A DNA stretch of 64,000 nt, from contig CAWJEJ010000003.1 of NCBI GenBank assembly GCA_963841855.1, positions 897,517-961,516 on the forward strand. The letters are read 5' to 3'. The stretch is from CAXBBB01 sp963841855 (GTDB lineage: Bacteria > Bacteroidota > Rhodothermia > Rhodothermales > BA12). The translations under genes and the position numbers were made by a program. Each line of letters begins with the position of its first letter. Position 1 is the stretch's first letter. Under the pieces are notes generated by a model. It was not told the DNA's origin and did not search any database. It worked only from the letters and a program-made list of their open reading frames with translations. This document shows positions 35,227 to 44,398 of the stretch, piece after piece.

Positions 35227-35311
35227 GGAGAGGTGGCAGAGTGGTCGAATGCACCGGTCTTGAAAACCGACGACCTGCAAGGGTCCGTGGGTTCGAATCC
35301 CACCCTCTCCG
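35227..35311 (+). tRNA. tRNA-Ser (anticodon TGA)
   Basis: 85 nt with acceptor GGAGAGG pairing CCTCTCC, D-arm GGCAGAGTGGTCGAATGC, anticodon stem CCGGT/ACCGA-type with loop CTTGAAA (anticodon TGA, reads UCA), a long variable arm (ACGACCTGCAAGGGTCCGT) as expected for class II, and the T-loop GTTCGAATC. CCA is not encoded. Confidence 0.96.
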
Positions 35312-35312
35312 C

Positions 35313-35346
35313 AAAGCCCGCTGCTCCATTTGAGCGGCGGGCTTTT
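35313..35346 (+). terminator. Rho-independent terminator after tRNA-Ser
   Basis: AAAGCCCGCTGCTC pairs with GAGCGGCGGGCTTT around a short loop and is followed by TTCTC. Directly abuts the tRNA 3' end. Confidence 0.85.
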
Positions 35347-35365
35347 CTCGTCTGACGGTGTCCAG

Positions 35366-35632
35366 TCAGCCCGAGGCGGGGAGTCCGGGACGCTGCTTGG
35401 CGGCAACGCGGCGGGCGGCCAGGCTCGCGGCTCCGGCGACGAGGCTCGTCGCGAGTGTCCACGTCAGCGCTTCGGTCCAGGCCGTATGCGGAGATTCGGG
35501 GTTGCGCGGTGGATCGTCGCCCGTCGTCGCAGACCAGAGTCCGGCGACGATTTTACGTGTGGCGAAGGCCGCGAGCGCGGCGGCGGCTGCGGAGACGATG
35601 TCCCAGCGGCGTTCGGTCGAGAGCAGTGGCAT
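35366..35632 (-). CDS. DUF4235-like small membrane protein
   Basis: 88 residues. Two hydrophobic segments and the pattern ATRKIVAGLWSATTG-DDPPRNPESP followed by WTEALTWTLATSLVAGAASLAARR match my memory of DUF4235 proteins. No known biochemical role. Starts with ATG at 35632, divergent from the VOC gene. Confidence 0.7.
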   Translation of the reverse strand: MPLLSTERRWDIVSAAAAALAAFATRKIVAGLWSATTGDDPPRNPESPHTAWTEALTWTLATSLVAGAASLAARRVAAKQRPGLPASG

Positions 35633-35748
35633 TGTGTTCGGTCAGGTGAGAGAGAAAGGTCAACAGGCGCCGTCGGGCGGATGCTTCGTCCCAGGCGTGA
35701 CACGCGCGCAACGAGTCGGTAGCTTGGCTGCGTCCAACTCTGCCGCTA

Positions 35749-36209
35749 TGCTCGACGCCATCGACCACCTCGTCCTCACCGTTCGCGACGTTGCGGCCTC
35801 GATCGACTTCTACACGCGCGTTCTCAAGTGCCGCACCATCTCGTTCGAAGGCGCGGCGGGAGAGACGCGGCATGCCCTCCTGATCGGCGGTCAGAAGATC
35901 AACCTGCAACCATCCGATGCCGTCGTCGCGCCGCATGCCGAGCGCCCGACGCGAGGGGCCGCCGACTTTTGCCTGCGAGCCAGTCTGCCCCTAGTCGAGG
36001 TCGAGCGCCACGTTCGGCGCGAGGGTGCCGAGATTGTACTCGGCCCGGTCTGGCGCGTCGGGGCGCGGGCGCGCCTGTGGTCGATCTACCTACGCGATCC
36101 CGACGGCAATCTGGTCGAAGTCGCCAACGAGGTCCCCGTTGGCGACACGCTCCCTCCCGGGGCGCCCCATCCGCCGGGTCGGGTCACGCCGCCATCCGCA
36201 CCTGCGTGA
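35749..36209 (+). CDS. VOC-family (glyoxalase/dioxygenase-like) protein
   Basis: About 153 residues from the ATG at 35749, which begins directly on the first beta strand (IDHLVLTVRDVAASIDFYTRVL). The metal-binding positions of the fold are suggested by His7 of IDHL and Glu in LVEVANEV. DPDGNLVE is the classic final motif. Resembles the ring-cleavage extradiol and virulence-type (YP_ glyoxalase) members; the substrate is not clear. The 3' end overlaps the convergent fliA gene by 26 bp. Confidence 0.85.
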
Positions 36210-36951
36210 GCCCACCGCGCAGGCCGAGCAGCGTCTTGCCCAAAATCTGTGAGATGCGCGCTTCGGTCAGGCCGATGATGCCGCCGATCTCGCGCAGCGT
36301 CAGGTTCTCGTAGTAGTAGAGGGCGATGATGTCGCGCTCGCGCTTGGGCAGGTGGCGGAGCAGTTCGCCCAGCGCCTCCATCGACATGGCGTCCTCGAAC
36401 GCTTCGAAGCCCTGCTGCGCATGGGCGTCGGCCAGCGTGTCGCCGCGCGTCATGCCGCTCTCCTCGTCGAGCGGCGCGTCGTACGAGACGGTGAAGCGAA
36501 CCTGGGCGTCGCTGAGCACGGCGTGGTACTCGTCGAGCGAGACGCCCATGAAATCGGCTACGTCCTCGTCGGTCGGGTCCTCGCCGAGCATCTGCTGCAA
36601 CGCGGCGTAGGCATGCTGGGCGTGCGCCATTTTCTGCCGCTTGCCGCGCGAGAGCGGGTCGATCTCGCGCAGGTAGTCGATGATCGCACCCTGAATGCGG
36701 CGGTGGGCGTGCGTCGAAAACTTGGCCTTTTCGGGGTCGTAGCTGTCCAGCGCCTGGATGAGGCCAATCAGCGCGGCGCCCTCCAAGTCGTCGCGCGTGG
36801 CCAGAGGCGAGTCGGGCAGCGAGACGCGTCCGACGAGCGAGCGCACCAGCCGGACGCCGTGCAGCACGACGGCCTCGCGGTGGGCTTCGGTCGGATCGGC
36901 GAGGTAGGTCTCGACGCGCTCTTGGAGCGTGGGCGGGGTGACGAGTTGCAT
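36184..36951 (-). CDS. fliA: Flagellar sigma factor sigma-28
   Basis: Directs RNA polymerase to late flagellar genes. 255 residues. Region 2 (DDLEGAALIGLIQALDSYDPEKAKFSTHAHRRIQGAIIDYLREIDPLSR) is the diagnostic FliA/WhiG block, followed by a region-3 stretch and region 4 (LPKRERDIIALYYYENLTLREIGGIIGLTEARISQIL) with the helix-turn-helix. It is the last gene of the flhF-flhG-orf-fliA unit, as in many flagellar operons. Good evidence that the bacterium is flagellate. Confidence 0.95.
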   Translation of the reverse strand: MQLVTPPTLQERVETYLADPTEAHREAVVLHGVRLVRSLVGRVSLPDSPLATRDDLEGAALIGLIQALDSYDPEKAKFSTHAHRRIQGAIIDYLREIDPLSRGKRQKMAHAQHAYAALQQMLGEDPTDEDVADFMGVSLDEYHAVLSDAQVRFTVSYDAPLDEESGMTRGDTLADAHAQQGFEAFEDAMSMEALGELLRHLPKRERDIIALYYYENLTLREIGGIIGLTEARISQILGKTLLGLRGGLTQVRMAA

Positions 36952-36986
36952 AGTGGGTCGGTTCTATCGGATCGCTCAGCGCGCGA

Positions 36987-37373
36987 TCAGGCGGGAATCA
37001 GAGGCGCAGGCAGGGCGGCGGGCGACCCAGCGGTGGCAGGCGTGGTCGGCTCTCGTCCCGGCACCGGCTCGCCGGAGCGACTCTCCAAGGTGGGTGCGCC
37101 AGCATCTTCGGGAGCGCCGGCGGCAGGTTCTGTTTCTTCGGGTGCCACGTGGATCATCGCGCGCTTGGTGACGACGTAGCCGCCCATCAGCGCGGCGTAC
37201 AAGACCGCTCCCGATCCACCCGCCGTCATCAGCGCGTGGTCGAGTGGGACGAGCATCCACAGGTCGCGGATCAGCAGCAGCAGCGCAATGGTCAGGCTGA
37301 TCTGTGCGATCAGAGCGGGAATGACGGGCGAGAGCGTTGGAGCGTCCAGCGTCTTGGTGGCGGTTTGAGACAT
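36987..37373 (-). CDS. Two-helix membrane protein in flagellar regulator operon
   Basis: About 128 residues from the ATG at 37373. Two hydrophobic helices (IPALIAQISLTIALLLLI and AVLYAALMGGYVVT) followed by a Pro/Glu/Ala-rich cytoplasmic tail. It lies between flhG and fliA on the same strand, 11 bp after flhG. No family recognised; a flagellar accessory role is inference from position. Confidence 0.65.
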   Translation of the reverse strand: MSQTATKTLDAPTLSPVIPALIAQISLTIALLLLIRDLWMLVPLDHALMTAGGSGAVLYAALMGGYVVTKRAMIHVAPEETEPAAGAPEDAGAPTLESRSGEPVPGREPTTPATAGSPAALPAPLIPA

Positions 37374-37384
37374 GGAGGAGTAGA

Positions 37385-38176
37385 TCAGTTGAGGCCGCGC
37401 GTCAGGTCGGGTGCAAGAGCGGCAGGTGCGCGTCCGGCCTGGAGAACGGCGGCGAGGAGGGCGAAGGCGGTCCCGATGCGGGCGTCGCTGGTGACGGCCA
37501 GCCGCTGCTCGCGCACGGAGCGGCGGATGGAGTCGGCGAACGGCACGTAGCCCAAGTAGGCAGGCGCCTGGCCGATCAGGTCGGTCGTGACCTGGGCAAA
37601 CCGCTCGGCGACGCTCTCGGCGTCGTCGGCGTCGTCGGCAAACGTCACGATCTGGCCCATCGGGTAGCTTGGGTCGAGCGTCCACACCAAGCGGGCCAAT
37701 CGGTAGGCGTCGGCGATGGCGGTGGGCTCGCCGACGACGACGAGGATGCCCAGGTCGGCGCGGTCGAGCGCCCAGCGGACCAGCCCGTCGGTCCCGGCGG
37801 GCGCATCGATCAGGACGAAGTCGTGCGAGGATTTGAGGGCCGACAGCGCGTCGTCCAATCCGTCGTAGAGCGCTTGGGGAACGTCGGCGAGGGCGTGGCT
37901 GGCGGCCTGGACGAGCGTCACGCCGCCCGGCGTGCGCTGCGTCACGTCCTCGGCGTGGGCGCGTCCATTAGCCCAGCCGAGCACGTCGCCCGCAGGGGTG
38001 TGGTTGAACAGGATGCCCTGGGCGCCCTGCCCCGCGTCGGCGTCGACGACGGCCGTTCGCGCGCCCGACTGCGCGAGCGTGTGGGCGAGGTTGGCTGTGA
38101 CGACGCTTTTGCCGACGCCGCCCTTGCCTGAGACGAGCGCGATCACGGTGGCGGGTGCTGAGGTGAAATCGATCAT
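37385..38176 (-). CDS. flhG: FlhG/MinD-like ATPase
   Basis: Controls flagellar number together with FlhF. About 263 residues from the ATG at 38176, whose bases overlap the flhF stop (ATGA). The deviant Walker A IALVSGKGGVGKSVVTANLA, switch residues DADAGQG and LIDAPAGTD are all present. A longer frame running back through flhF is a shadow and is ignored. Confidence 0.93.
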   Translation of the reverse strand: MIDFTSAPATVIALVSGKGGVGKSVVTANLAHTLAQSGARTAVVDADAGQGAQGILFNHTPAGDVLGWANGRAHAEDVTQRTPGGVTLVQAASHALADVPQALYDGLDDALSALKSSHDFVLIDAPAGTDGLVRWALDRADLGILVVVGEPTAIADAYRLARLVWTLDPSYPMGQIVTFADDADDAESVAERFAQVTTDLIGQAPAYLGYVPFADSIRRSVREQRLAVTSDARIGTAFALLAAVLQAGRAPAALAPDLTRGLN

Positions 38177-39552
38177 CGGAGTTGCATCATCTCCTCGACG
38201 AACCACGTCGGCGAGTAGCCATAGAGGTCGTCCGGCGTGCGCGGGCCGCAGCTGACGTAGGGGACGGGGCGCTCGAGCGCGAGCAGCCAGTCGGCCAGGC
38301 GGCCCCAGCCGGTCGTCTCGTCCAGATGCGTCAGCGCGACGGCGTCGGGCGTCAGCGGTAAGCCGTCGAACAGGCGCTCCCTCACTCCGTCGAGCGCGTC
38401 CGACGCCGAGTAGACGAACGTCACCTGGAGCGGCATGATCGGGTCGATCATCGTCTTGAGACGGCGCAGATGTGCGGCCATCGCGTCGTGTTTGCGCGGC
38501 AGCGGCGGCGTGTCGATCAGGATCTGGTCGAACGCGCGCATCCGGTCGAGCGCGGCGGGCATCTCGCTCGGATGCTGGACGCTCTGGACCGCCAATCCGT
38601 GCCGCCGATACACGTCGACCGGGTTGTGAAACGCCTGGGCCGCCTCGTCTTCGGGCAGAACGACCAAAATGCCGGTCGAGCGCCGGCCGTAGAAGCTGGG
38701 ATGGAGCGCCAGTTTGAGGATCAGCGAGGTCTTGCCCGATCCGCTCGGTCCTACAACCACCTGCGTCCCGACGGCGCGCGATGGGGTCGTCGGCTCGAGC
38801 CGCTTGCGCAGTTCCTGAGCCAACGCCCACCGCAAATCGGTTTCGGGCGTCTCGGACGAAAAGCCCTTGTCGGCCAGCCCATTGAACAGCGCCATCGCCG
38901 TCTGGGGGCGCATGCCCTGGCTCAGTAGCCCGGCGTAGAGCGGATGGGCGGCAAACGCGTGCGCTGCGCCAATCGCCGCACCGTGAAGCCGACGTTCCAG
39001 CCCGGCGATGCGGTCGAGCAGCGGTGCCAGGTGCGTTTCGAGCGCCTGAGCGATGGCGTCCGCCGCAATCGTTTCGACGGCGGCGGGCTGCGTCACGGCG
39101 ACTTCGGTGCGCGTCGGTCGGCTCGCAATCGGAGCGTGCAAGCGTCCGCGTCCCGGCGTTTGAGGCTGAACGGGTTCGCGGCGAGGAGCCTCGGTGCGTG
39201 GCGATTCGGATCGGCGAGCAGGCAGCGCGCGCGGTGCCTCGTCTGCATCCGGCGCTCCGGCTCTGGCACGTAGCGTGTCGAGCGCCCGGCGCAGGTCGGC
39301 CCCATCGCCGCCGTCGCCCCTTCCGTCGTCGGCCGTCAGGGCGATGCGAGCGAGCCCGTACGAAGTCGCCGCCGTCTCCATCTGGGCAACCGGCCGCTCG
39401 GCGACGGCTCGATCCGCGAGGACCGAGATGCGCGCCGGACGATCGCCCGAAGGACCGCTCGATTCGAGCAGAACGACCTGGTCGCCATACAGCGCCCGCG
39501 CCTCGGTGAGCGCCGATGCGATGGAAGGGCCGGTGATGGTTTTGACGTTCAT
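38173..39552 (-). CDS. flhF: FlhF, SRP-type GTPase of flagellar placement
   Basis: Sets where flagella are built. About 459 residues from the ATG at 39552. N-terminal B domain (MNVKTITGPSIASALTEARALYGDQVVLL), a Pro/Arg-rich linker, then the NG domain with GPSGSGKTSLILKLAL (G1), ILIDTPPLP (G3) and LTHLDETTGWGRLADWLL (G4/G5). The G3 Gly of the usual DTAGR is replaced by Pro, so the GTPase site is atypical. First gene of the unit. Confidence 0.9.
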   Translation of the reverse strand: MNVKTITGPSIASALTEARALYGDQVVLLESSGPSGDRPARISVLADRAVAERPVAQMETAATSYGLARIALTADDGRGDGGDGADLRRALDTLRARAGAPDADEAPRALPARRSESPRTEAPRREPVQPQTPGRGRLHAPIASRPTRTEVAVTQPAAVETIAADAIAQALETHLAPLLDRIAGLERRLHGAAIGAAHAFAAHPLYAGLLSQGMRPQTAMALFNGLADKGFSSETPETDLRWALAQELRKRLEPTTPSRAVGTQVVVGPSGSGKTSLILKLALHPSFYGRRSTGILVVLPEDEAAQAFHNPVDVYRRHGLAVQSVQHPSEMPAALDRMRAFDQILIDTPPLPRKHDAMAAHLRRLKTMIDPIMPLQVTFVYSASDALDGVRERLFDGLPLTPDAVALTHLDETTGWGRLADWLLALERPVPYVSCGPRTPDDLYGYSPTWFVEEMMQLR

Positions 39553-39876
39553 AGGAGCAGGGCCAGTGGGCTGCCCGCAATTAGGCGAGGTCCGTGCCAA
39601 GCGCGCGATCGTCCCTCTCGCCGCCATCTTCGCCCCCATGACGGACATTCTTTCCGCCTGATCGGGCCTGCGCTTGGGAAAGCCGTGCGCGGTTTTTCCA
39701 GTCGCCCCTTGGTGATGAGGCGTGCATGCGGTGCCAGAGCGAACGAGTTGTTCAGCAGCGCACCGTTTGGAGTTTTGGAAGGCTACCTTGCCGCCTCAGA
39801 AAAGGGAGCGGGAGACAACTGGCGGGCCAGGTCCTCGTTGCCCGGCGATAGAGTACCCCACAGCACGAACACTACC

Positions 39877-41028
39877 ATGAAACTGGTTGCCCTTTTGGCG
39901 CTTTTTGCGCTGCCTACTGCGTACGCCCAAACCGTCGTGTGGTCGGAGGGAAGCGACATCCGCTTCGTCACGCTCACCGATACCGACACGACACGCATCG
40001 CCTCTCCCCAGTGGGCCACGAGCGTCACTCACCTGGCCGGTGGTCCTATTCTCGAATGGGCCTACCAGCAGCCCGAGCCTGGCACTGACGGCGCGGCGTC
40101 CGCCGACACCGTCTACCGGTTCGACGCCCGCGCGCAGGCCGCTCGCCGGGCATACGAGTTCTCGTGCGGAGGCAACTACGGAATGACCTCGTATCCCTAC
40201 CAAAAAGGCGACAGCTCGCTCGTGCTCGCCGGATGCACACTCACCGAGTTCACCAGCTTCTTCCGCGTCGCCCCCGCTACCGGCACGTCGACCGCCGCCG
40301 GAGGCATCAACGCGCTGACCCATTCGGCCTTCGACCACACGAGCGAGACGCTGTGCTTCTCGTACTTCGACAACCCGGGCAAGACCATCTGCGACAGGCT
40401 CGGCGGCAGCGATCCCATCACCATCAATGCCGTCGGCGCGATGGACGTTGACGCAGTCACCCAGCGCCTCGCCCTCGCCCGGGACGGCCGCATCGATCTT
40501 TTCGACCTGAGTACGCCCAACGCTGTGCCGGTAGCGTCGGTCACAACGGGGGAAACCGTTCGGCAGGTCAGCCTGTCGCCATCGGGCGAGCGTGTCTTCT
40601 GGACCGAGCACGACGGCGACCGGGCGCGCGTGCAGACCGCGCTGTTTGCAGGCGGCGGCGCCCAAACCGTCGTCTCGTGGCGGGCGGGGTTGAGACACGT
40701 CGTTTCTCTCGATCCGGCATCCCTCGTCGTGTCGTCTACTGCGCCGACTGCGGCGAGCCAGCGGGCCGTGCGCATGAGTGCAGCTCCCAACCCCACGTCC
40801 GGAGTGACGACTCTCCGGACGGTCGGAGCGGTGCCTGCCGGAAGCGAACTGGTGGTCACCGATGTGACGGGGAGAGTCCATATGCGCGTGCAGCCCAGGT
40901 CGGCCGTGGGATCGTCGCAGCTCACGCTGGATCTGAGCGCTCTGCCCAGCGGCATGTACTTCGCACTGCTGATCAGCAGCGAAGGGCAGCGGCTCGCGTC
41001 CGCTACGGTCGTCAGGCTCAACCAGTAG
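39877..41028 (+). CDS. Secreted protein with type IX secretion C-terminal sorting domain
   Basis: About 383 residues. Signal peptide (MKLVALLALFALPTAYAQ), a WD40/propeller-like middle (RQVSLSPSGERVFWTEHDGD), and a final 80-residue por-secretion domain: SAAPNPTSGVTTLRTV, VVTDVTGRV, LSALPSGMYFALL and TVVRLNQ. That tail marks cargo of the type IX secretion system of Bacteroidota-related bacteria. Substrate unknown. Confidence 0.88.
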   Translation: MKLVALLALFALPTAYAQTVVWSEGSDIRFVTLTDTDTTRIASPQWATSVTHLAGGPILEWAYQQPEPGTDGAASADTVYRFDARAQAARRAYEFSCGGNYGMTSYPYQKGDSSLVLAGCTLTEFTSFFRVAPATGTSTAAGGINALTHSAFDHTSETLCFSYFDNPGKTICDRLGGSDPITINAVGAMDVDAVTQRLALARDGRIDLFDLSTPNAVPVASVTTGETVRQVSLSPSGERVFWTEHDGDRARVQTALFAGGGAQTVVSWRAGLRHVVSLDPASLVVSSTAPTAASQRAVRMSAAPNPTSGVTTLRTVGAVPAGSELVVTDVTGRVHMRVQPRSAVGSSQLTLDLSALPSGMYFALLISSEGQRLASATVVRLNQ

Positions 41029-41341
41029 GCGGAAGAAAGCCCCGCGTAGCGATTCGCTAGCGATCCGGCTTGGAGAGCGGTCGTGGGTTTTTGCGTGGCA
41101 GGAAAGACGGGTGGGCGAGCGGGACGCGCGGTGCCCTAAAGCGAACTCCGCGCCGACACCTCCGGCGAGGACACGCGCGTCTCGGGTACCTCCCCTCGAG
41201 AAGGGGAGGACGGCCTCTTTGCGCGAAACTGGCTCGACTACACGTGAAAAGTCGGTTGCTTAACCAAAGCGTTGCGCCCCACGCATGCCGTCTCCGCACG
41301 ATCCTGCTACTTTTGCGTTTTCCCTGTCGCAGCGCTCGCCC
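41029..41341. other. Gene-free stretch with one GC-rich hairpin
   Basis: A hairpin CCTCCCCT / AGGGGAGG lies at about 41189-41209. A promoter-like TACTTTTG at 41308-41315 is listed separately. Nothing else is recognised. Confidence 0.5.
41308..41315 (+). promoter_or_regulatory. Putative -7 promoter element for the five-gene operon
   Basis: TACTTTTG fits TAnnTTTG and lies 27 bp before the ATG at 41342. It argues against the longer frame starting at 41285. No matching -33 element is seen. Confidence 0.4.
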
Positions 41342-42175
41342 ATGCTCCATCACCGCCTCGAAGCGCTGCGCCAGAAGCACGGCGCCGAAGCCCTTGCCGC
41401 GGCGGCTTATGACTGGGAAACCGGCCTCGCCGTCAGTCTGCACGGCACGCGCTCGTTCCACCCGGCGAGCACGATGAAAGTCGCCGTACTGCTAGCCCTG
41501 TTCGACGCCGCCGCCAAGGGCCGCTTCGACCTGCGCGAGCCGCTCCACGTGCGCAACCGGTTTCTGAGCAAGGCCGACGGATCCGCCTTTCGCGTGTCGG
41601 CCTCGCGCGACGCCAACAGCGAAGTCTACGAGCGGCTGGGCCTGACGATGCCTGTCGAGCGGCTGGCGTACCACATGATCGTCACGTCGAGCAACCTCGC
41701 CACCAACCTGCTCGTCGACCTGGTGACGCCCGATGCGATTGCGGCCGCGCTGGAGGCGTGGGACGTGCGCGGCGTCAGCGTCGTCAGAGGAGTAGAGGAT
41801 GAGGCGGCCTACCAGAAGGGCATCAGCAACCGAGTTACTGCCGAAGGACTGGTGATGCTGCTGCGCCTGCTGGTCGAGGGCGACGCGTTCAGCGAGAAGA
41901 TGCGCGAGCAGATGCGCGACATCTTGTTCGACCAAGCCTTCAAGAGCGGCATCCCCGCCGGACTCCCCAAGGGCGCGCGCGTCGCCCACAAGACCGGCGA
42001 GATCTCGGTCGTCCAGCACGACTGCGGACTGGTCTACCTGCCCGGTCGCAAACCCTACGCTCTGGCGATTCTGACGCAGTGGAAGCCCGAAGTCAAAGGC
42101 CGATCCGAACTCGTCGCCGCTGTTTCCAAGGCCGTTTACCAGACGCTCACTGACAAGGAGAACGCCGATGTCTAA
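41342..42175 (+). CDS. Serine hydrolase with class A beta-lactamase fold
   Basis: 277 residues from the ATG at 41342. Active-site motifs are Ser43-x-x-Lys46 (PASTMKVAVL), Ser116-Ser117-Asn118 and Lys217-Thr-Gly (AHKTGEIS), the three conserved boxes of the serine penicillin-recognising fold. It lacks a signal peptide, so it would act in the cytoplasm, unlike resistance enzymes, and may instead be a peptidase or amidase. First gene of a coupled operon; its end overlaps the next start by 8 bp. Confidence 0.85.
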   Translation: MLHHRLEALRQKHGAEALAAAAYDWETGLAVSLHGTRSFHPASTMKVAVLLALFDAAAKGRFDLREPLHVRNRFLSKADGSAFRVSASRDANSEVYERLGLTMPVERLAYHMIVTSSNLATNLLVDLVTPDAIAAALEAWDVRGVSVVRGVEDEAAYQKGISNRVTAEGLVMLLRLLVEGDAFSEKMREQMRDILFDQAFKSGIPAGLPKGARVAHKTGEISVVQHDCGLVYLPGRKPYALAILTQWKPEVKGRSELVAAVSKAVYQTLTDKENADV

Positions 42176-42746
42176 CCTGCTTCCCATCGTCGACGGGCAG
42201 GATTTGCCGGACGATCTCCACGCGCTGCTACGTCCCGGCGCGCTTCTGGGCGAGGGCAACAACAGGGCTCGCCTGCCGCGCTTTTTCTACCGCGTCGACA
42301 ACTGGGAAGTCGCGCGCAAGACCGATCTGGCGCCGGGTTTCGGGCTCTACGAGTTCTTGAACGTCGACCTGCGCGAGCATCCGCGCGTGCGGCAGTTTCC
42401 GCGCTACGTGCCGCTCGCCGTCACGATCATGGCGGCGCACCTGTCGCTGCTGAGGCAGAAAGTCGAGACCTACGTCCACGTGATGGCCAACGGCGGATAC
42501 CGCTCTCCGGCGCACCAGGGCTTCCGCCCCGGCGAAGCGCACGCCTGGGGCACGGCCGTCGATCTCTATAGGATCGGCGACGACTTCCTCGACTCGTCCG
42601 AGACGCTCAACCGCTACCGCGACGCCATCCAGAAGACGCTGCCGGGCATAAATGTCCGTCCGCCGTCGCCCAACGACGACCACCTCCACCTGACGCTGGG
42701 CCGCTTGGCGCTGGTCCCGCCGTCCGCCGCCGTTCCTGACCTGTGA
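42168..42746 (+). CDS. M15-like (D-Ala-D-Ala peptidase fold) metallopeptidase
   Basis: 192 residues. The Zn-binding hallmarks of the M15/hedgehog fold are present: GYRSPAH (110-116), AHAWGTAVDL with His125 and Asp132, and the closing DDHLHL with His172. Such enzymes cut L,D or D,D peptide bonds in peptidoglycan or peptides. No signal peptide, suggesting cytoplasmic action. It overlaps both neighbours (8 bp upstream, GTGA downstream). Confidence 0.8.
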   Translation: MSNLLPIVDGQDLPDDLHALLRPGALLGEGNNRARLPRFFYRVDNWEVARKTDLAPGFGLYEFLNVDLREHPRVRQFPRYVPLAVTIMAAHLSLLRQKVETYVHVMANGGYRSPAHQGFRPGEAHAWGTAVDLYRIGDDFLDSSETLNRYRDAIQKTLPGINVRPPSPNDDHLHLTLGRLALVPPSAAVPDL

Positions 42747-44044
42747 GCATTCCCGTCCCACCGCTGGCGCCCAGCGCGCCGCCGACCGATAAACACATCC
42801 GCCCCATCGGGCCGCTCCAGGCGGTCGGCAAGCTGGGCGTGGGCAAACCCAGGCGCTCGCTGTCCGGGCTGGGCATGGCCGCGATCGGGCTCGAAGCCGA
42901 GTTCGAACTGGTCGTCAACGGTCGTAAGCGCCGCCCCGAAGACGTATTCGGCGATCCACGCGCGTTTCTGGGCGATGACCTGGTGCACCGCGAGGGGACG
43001 TCATACCACCTGCCGGGCGGAGCGGCCGTCTACTTCGATACGGGCGTGATCGAGGTGGCGACGCCGCCGGTCGAGGTGGAGTATCGCTGCGCCGAGCGCG
43101 CCGGGCGCATTCTGTGGGAAGGCATCGCCGACCTGCGACGCGGGCTGGACGAGTGGGAGCGCAAGACCGGCAACACGGCCAAGCTGGTCGGTTTCTCGGC
43201 GCACTACAACCTGTCGTTCGAGCAGTCGCCTGCGGGCACGGTCGAAGAGCTGGCGTGGCTGCTGGTCCACATCCTTCCGGCTCCGGTCATGCTCGTCGCG
43301 TCGAACCGCAAGAGTACCGGAGTCGGTCTGCGCCCGCGCGGAAACCGGGTCGAGTTGACGGTCGATTTTACGCCGTCGCCTGCCCTGTCGATCGCCACTA
43401 CGGCGCTCGTGACGGGTATCGCCCGCGCGGTCATGAACTGGCCGTCGTACGCCCACGCCGTCCTGGCCGAGAACCAGGTGCCGATCCTCGACGGCTTGAC
43501 TCCGATCCCGCACACGTCGCGCAAAGGCTGGCTGGCCCACGCCACGTCGTACGCAGGCGGTAACCCGTTCGACACGCATCCCAACGATCCCAAGTGGCGC
43601 ATCCAGACGCCGTCCGGACCGCAGCCTGTCAGTTTGCGCGAAGCCGCTCGCCAGATGTACGAGGCGTTCCTGACACCGGTCCGCGAGATCGCCGGGCCGT
43701 TCACGACGCGTCTGCTGAGCGGCATCATGACGGGCGAGACGCCTTCTCTGCTCGACCTCGACGACCGCCCCGCCGCCTACGAAGACGTCGGACGCGCGTG
43801 CAAGTGGGAGAGCTTGTTCGCCCCGCGTACGGTCCGCCGGTCGCGCTACGAGCAGGTCCTGGTCCACGCCTTGCGCGGCGATCGCCTGGTCGTCGGTGGA
43901 GAAGAACTGCTCCCGGTCAAACCGCTGGGCTGGGACGCCATCCGCTTCCGCACCGCGCGCGGAAAAACGAAAGACGTGGCCCTGGACGACCTGGTGCCGC
44001 ACCTGAAATCGTGGCGCAAGAGCAGCCGGTTGGCCGCGCGGTAG
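42743..44044 (+). CDS. Glutamate-cysteine-ligase-like (GCS/GS superfamily) carboxylate-amine ligase
   Basis: About 433 residues from a GTG overlapping the previous stop. A GLEAEFELVVNG motif near 47-60 resembles the GxExE metal/ATP motif of the GCS and glutamine-synthetase fold; later LVGFSAHYNLSFE and RPRGNRVELTVDFTPS fit the same superfamily. It would join an amino acid or peptide carboxylate to an amine using ATP. It does not look like a standard GshA, EgtA or YbdK, and no glutathione synthase accompanies it. Product is unknown; partners are two peptidase-like enzymes. Confidence 0.6.
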   Translation: MSIPVPPLAPSAPPTDKHIRPIGPLQAVGKLGVGKPRRSLSGLGMAAIGLEAEFELVVNGRKRRPEDVFGDPRAFLGDDLVHREGTSYHLPGGAAVYFDTGVIEVATPPVEVEYRCAERAGRILWEGIADLRRGLDEWERKTGNTAKLVGFSAHYNLSFEQSPAGTVEELAWLLVHILPAPVMLVASNRKSTGVGLRPRGNRVELTVDFTPSPALSIATTALVTGIARAVMNWPSYAHAVLAENQVPILDGLTPIPHTSRKGWLAHATSYAGGNPFDTHPNDPKWRIQTPSGPQPVSLREAARQMYEAFLTPVREIAGPFTTRLLSGIMTGETPSLLDLDDRPAAYEDVGRACKWESLFAPRTVRRSRYEQVLVHALRGDRLVVGGEELLPVKPLGWDAIRFRTARGKTKDVALDDLVPHLKSWRKSSRLAAR

Positions 44045-44107
44045 GCGGTGGGCTCGCAGGCTCTCGCCAAGTGGGCGCCTTCCGCCTGCTCGCGCGTTAG
44101 ATCAGGC

Positions 44108-44398
44108 ATGAAGACGACCGACATCATCGCCGAACTCAGCCAGATCGCCGAGCACTTCGGGCTGCGCGTGCGGACCGAGCGGGGCCGCTTCAGGGGCGGC
44201 GCGTGCCGCGTGGCGGGCGAGAGCAGTCTGGTGCTCAACCGGATGCATCCGCCCGAAGTCAACCTGGCCGTTTTGGCCCAGAGCCTGCGCGCGTTCGACC
44301 TGGACGACGTGTACCTGCGCCCGACGACGCGCAAGGCGTTGGCGGCCGAGTGGAGCCGCATCGACGCGCTGGCCGCTCGGACTCAGGACGCCTCATGA
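44108..44398 (+). CDS. Small protein of unknown function in five-gene operon
   Basis: 96 residues from the ATG at 44108. Mixed helical content (IAELSQIAEHFGLRVRTERGRFRGGACRV, VLAQSLRAFDLDDVYLRP) and no membrane segment. It overlaps the MBL gene start by ATGA. I do not recognise it. Confidence 0.65.
   Translation: MKTTDIIAELSQIAEHFGLRVRTERGRFRGGACRVAGESSLVLNRMHPPEVNLAVLAQSLRAFDLDDVYLRPTTRKALAAEWSRIDALAARTQDAS

Noticed and set aside
37385..39580. A single 731-codon frame joining FlhF-region and FlhG.
   Set aside because: The part over flhF is in the wrong frame; flhF and flhG are separate genes with an ATGA overlap.
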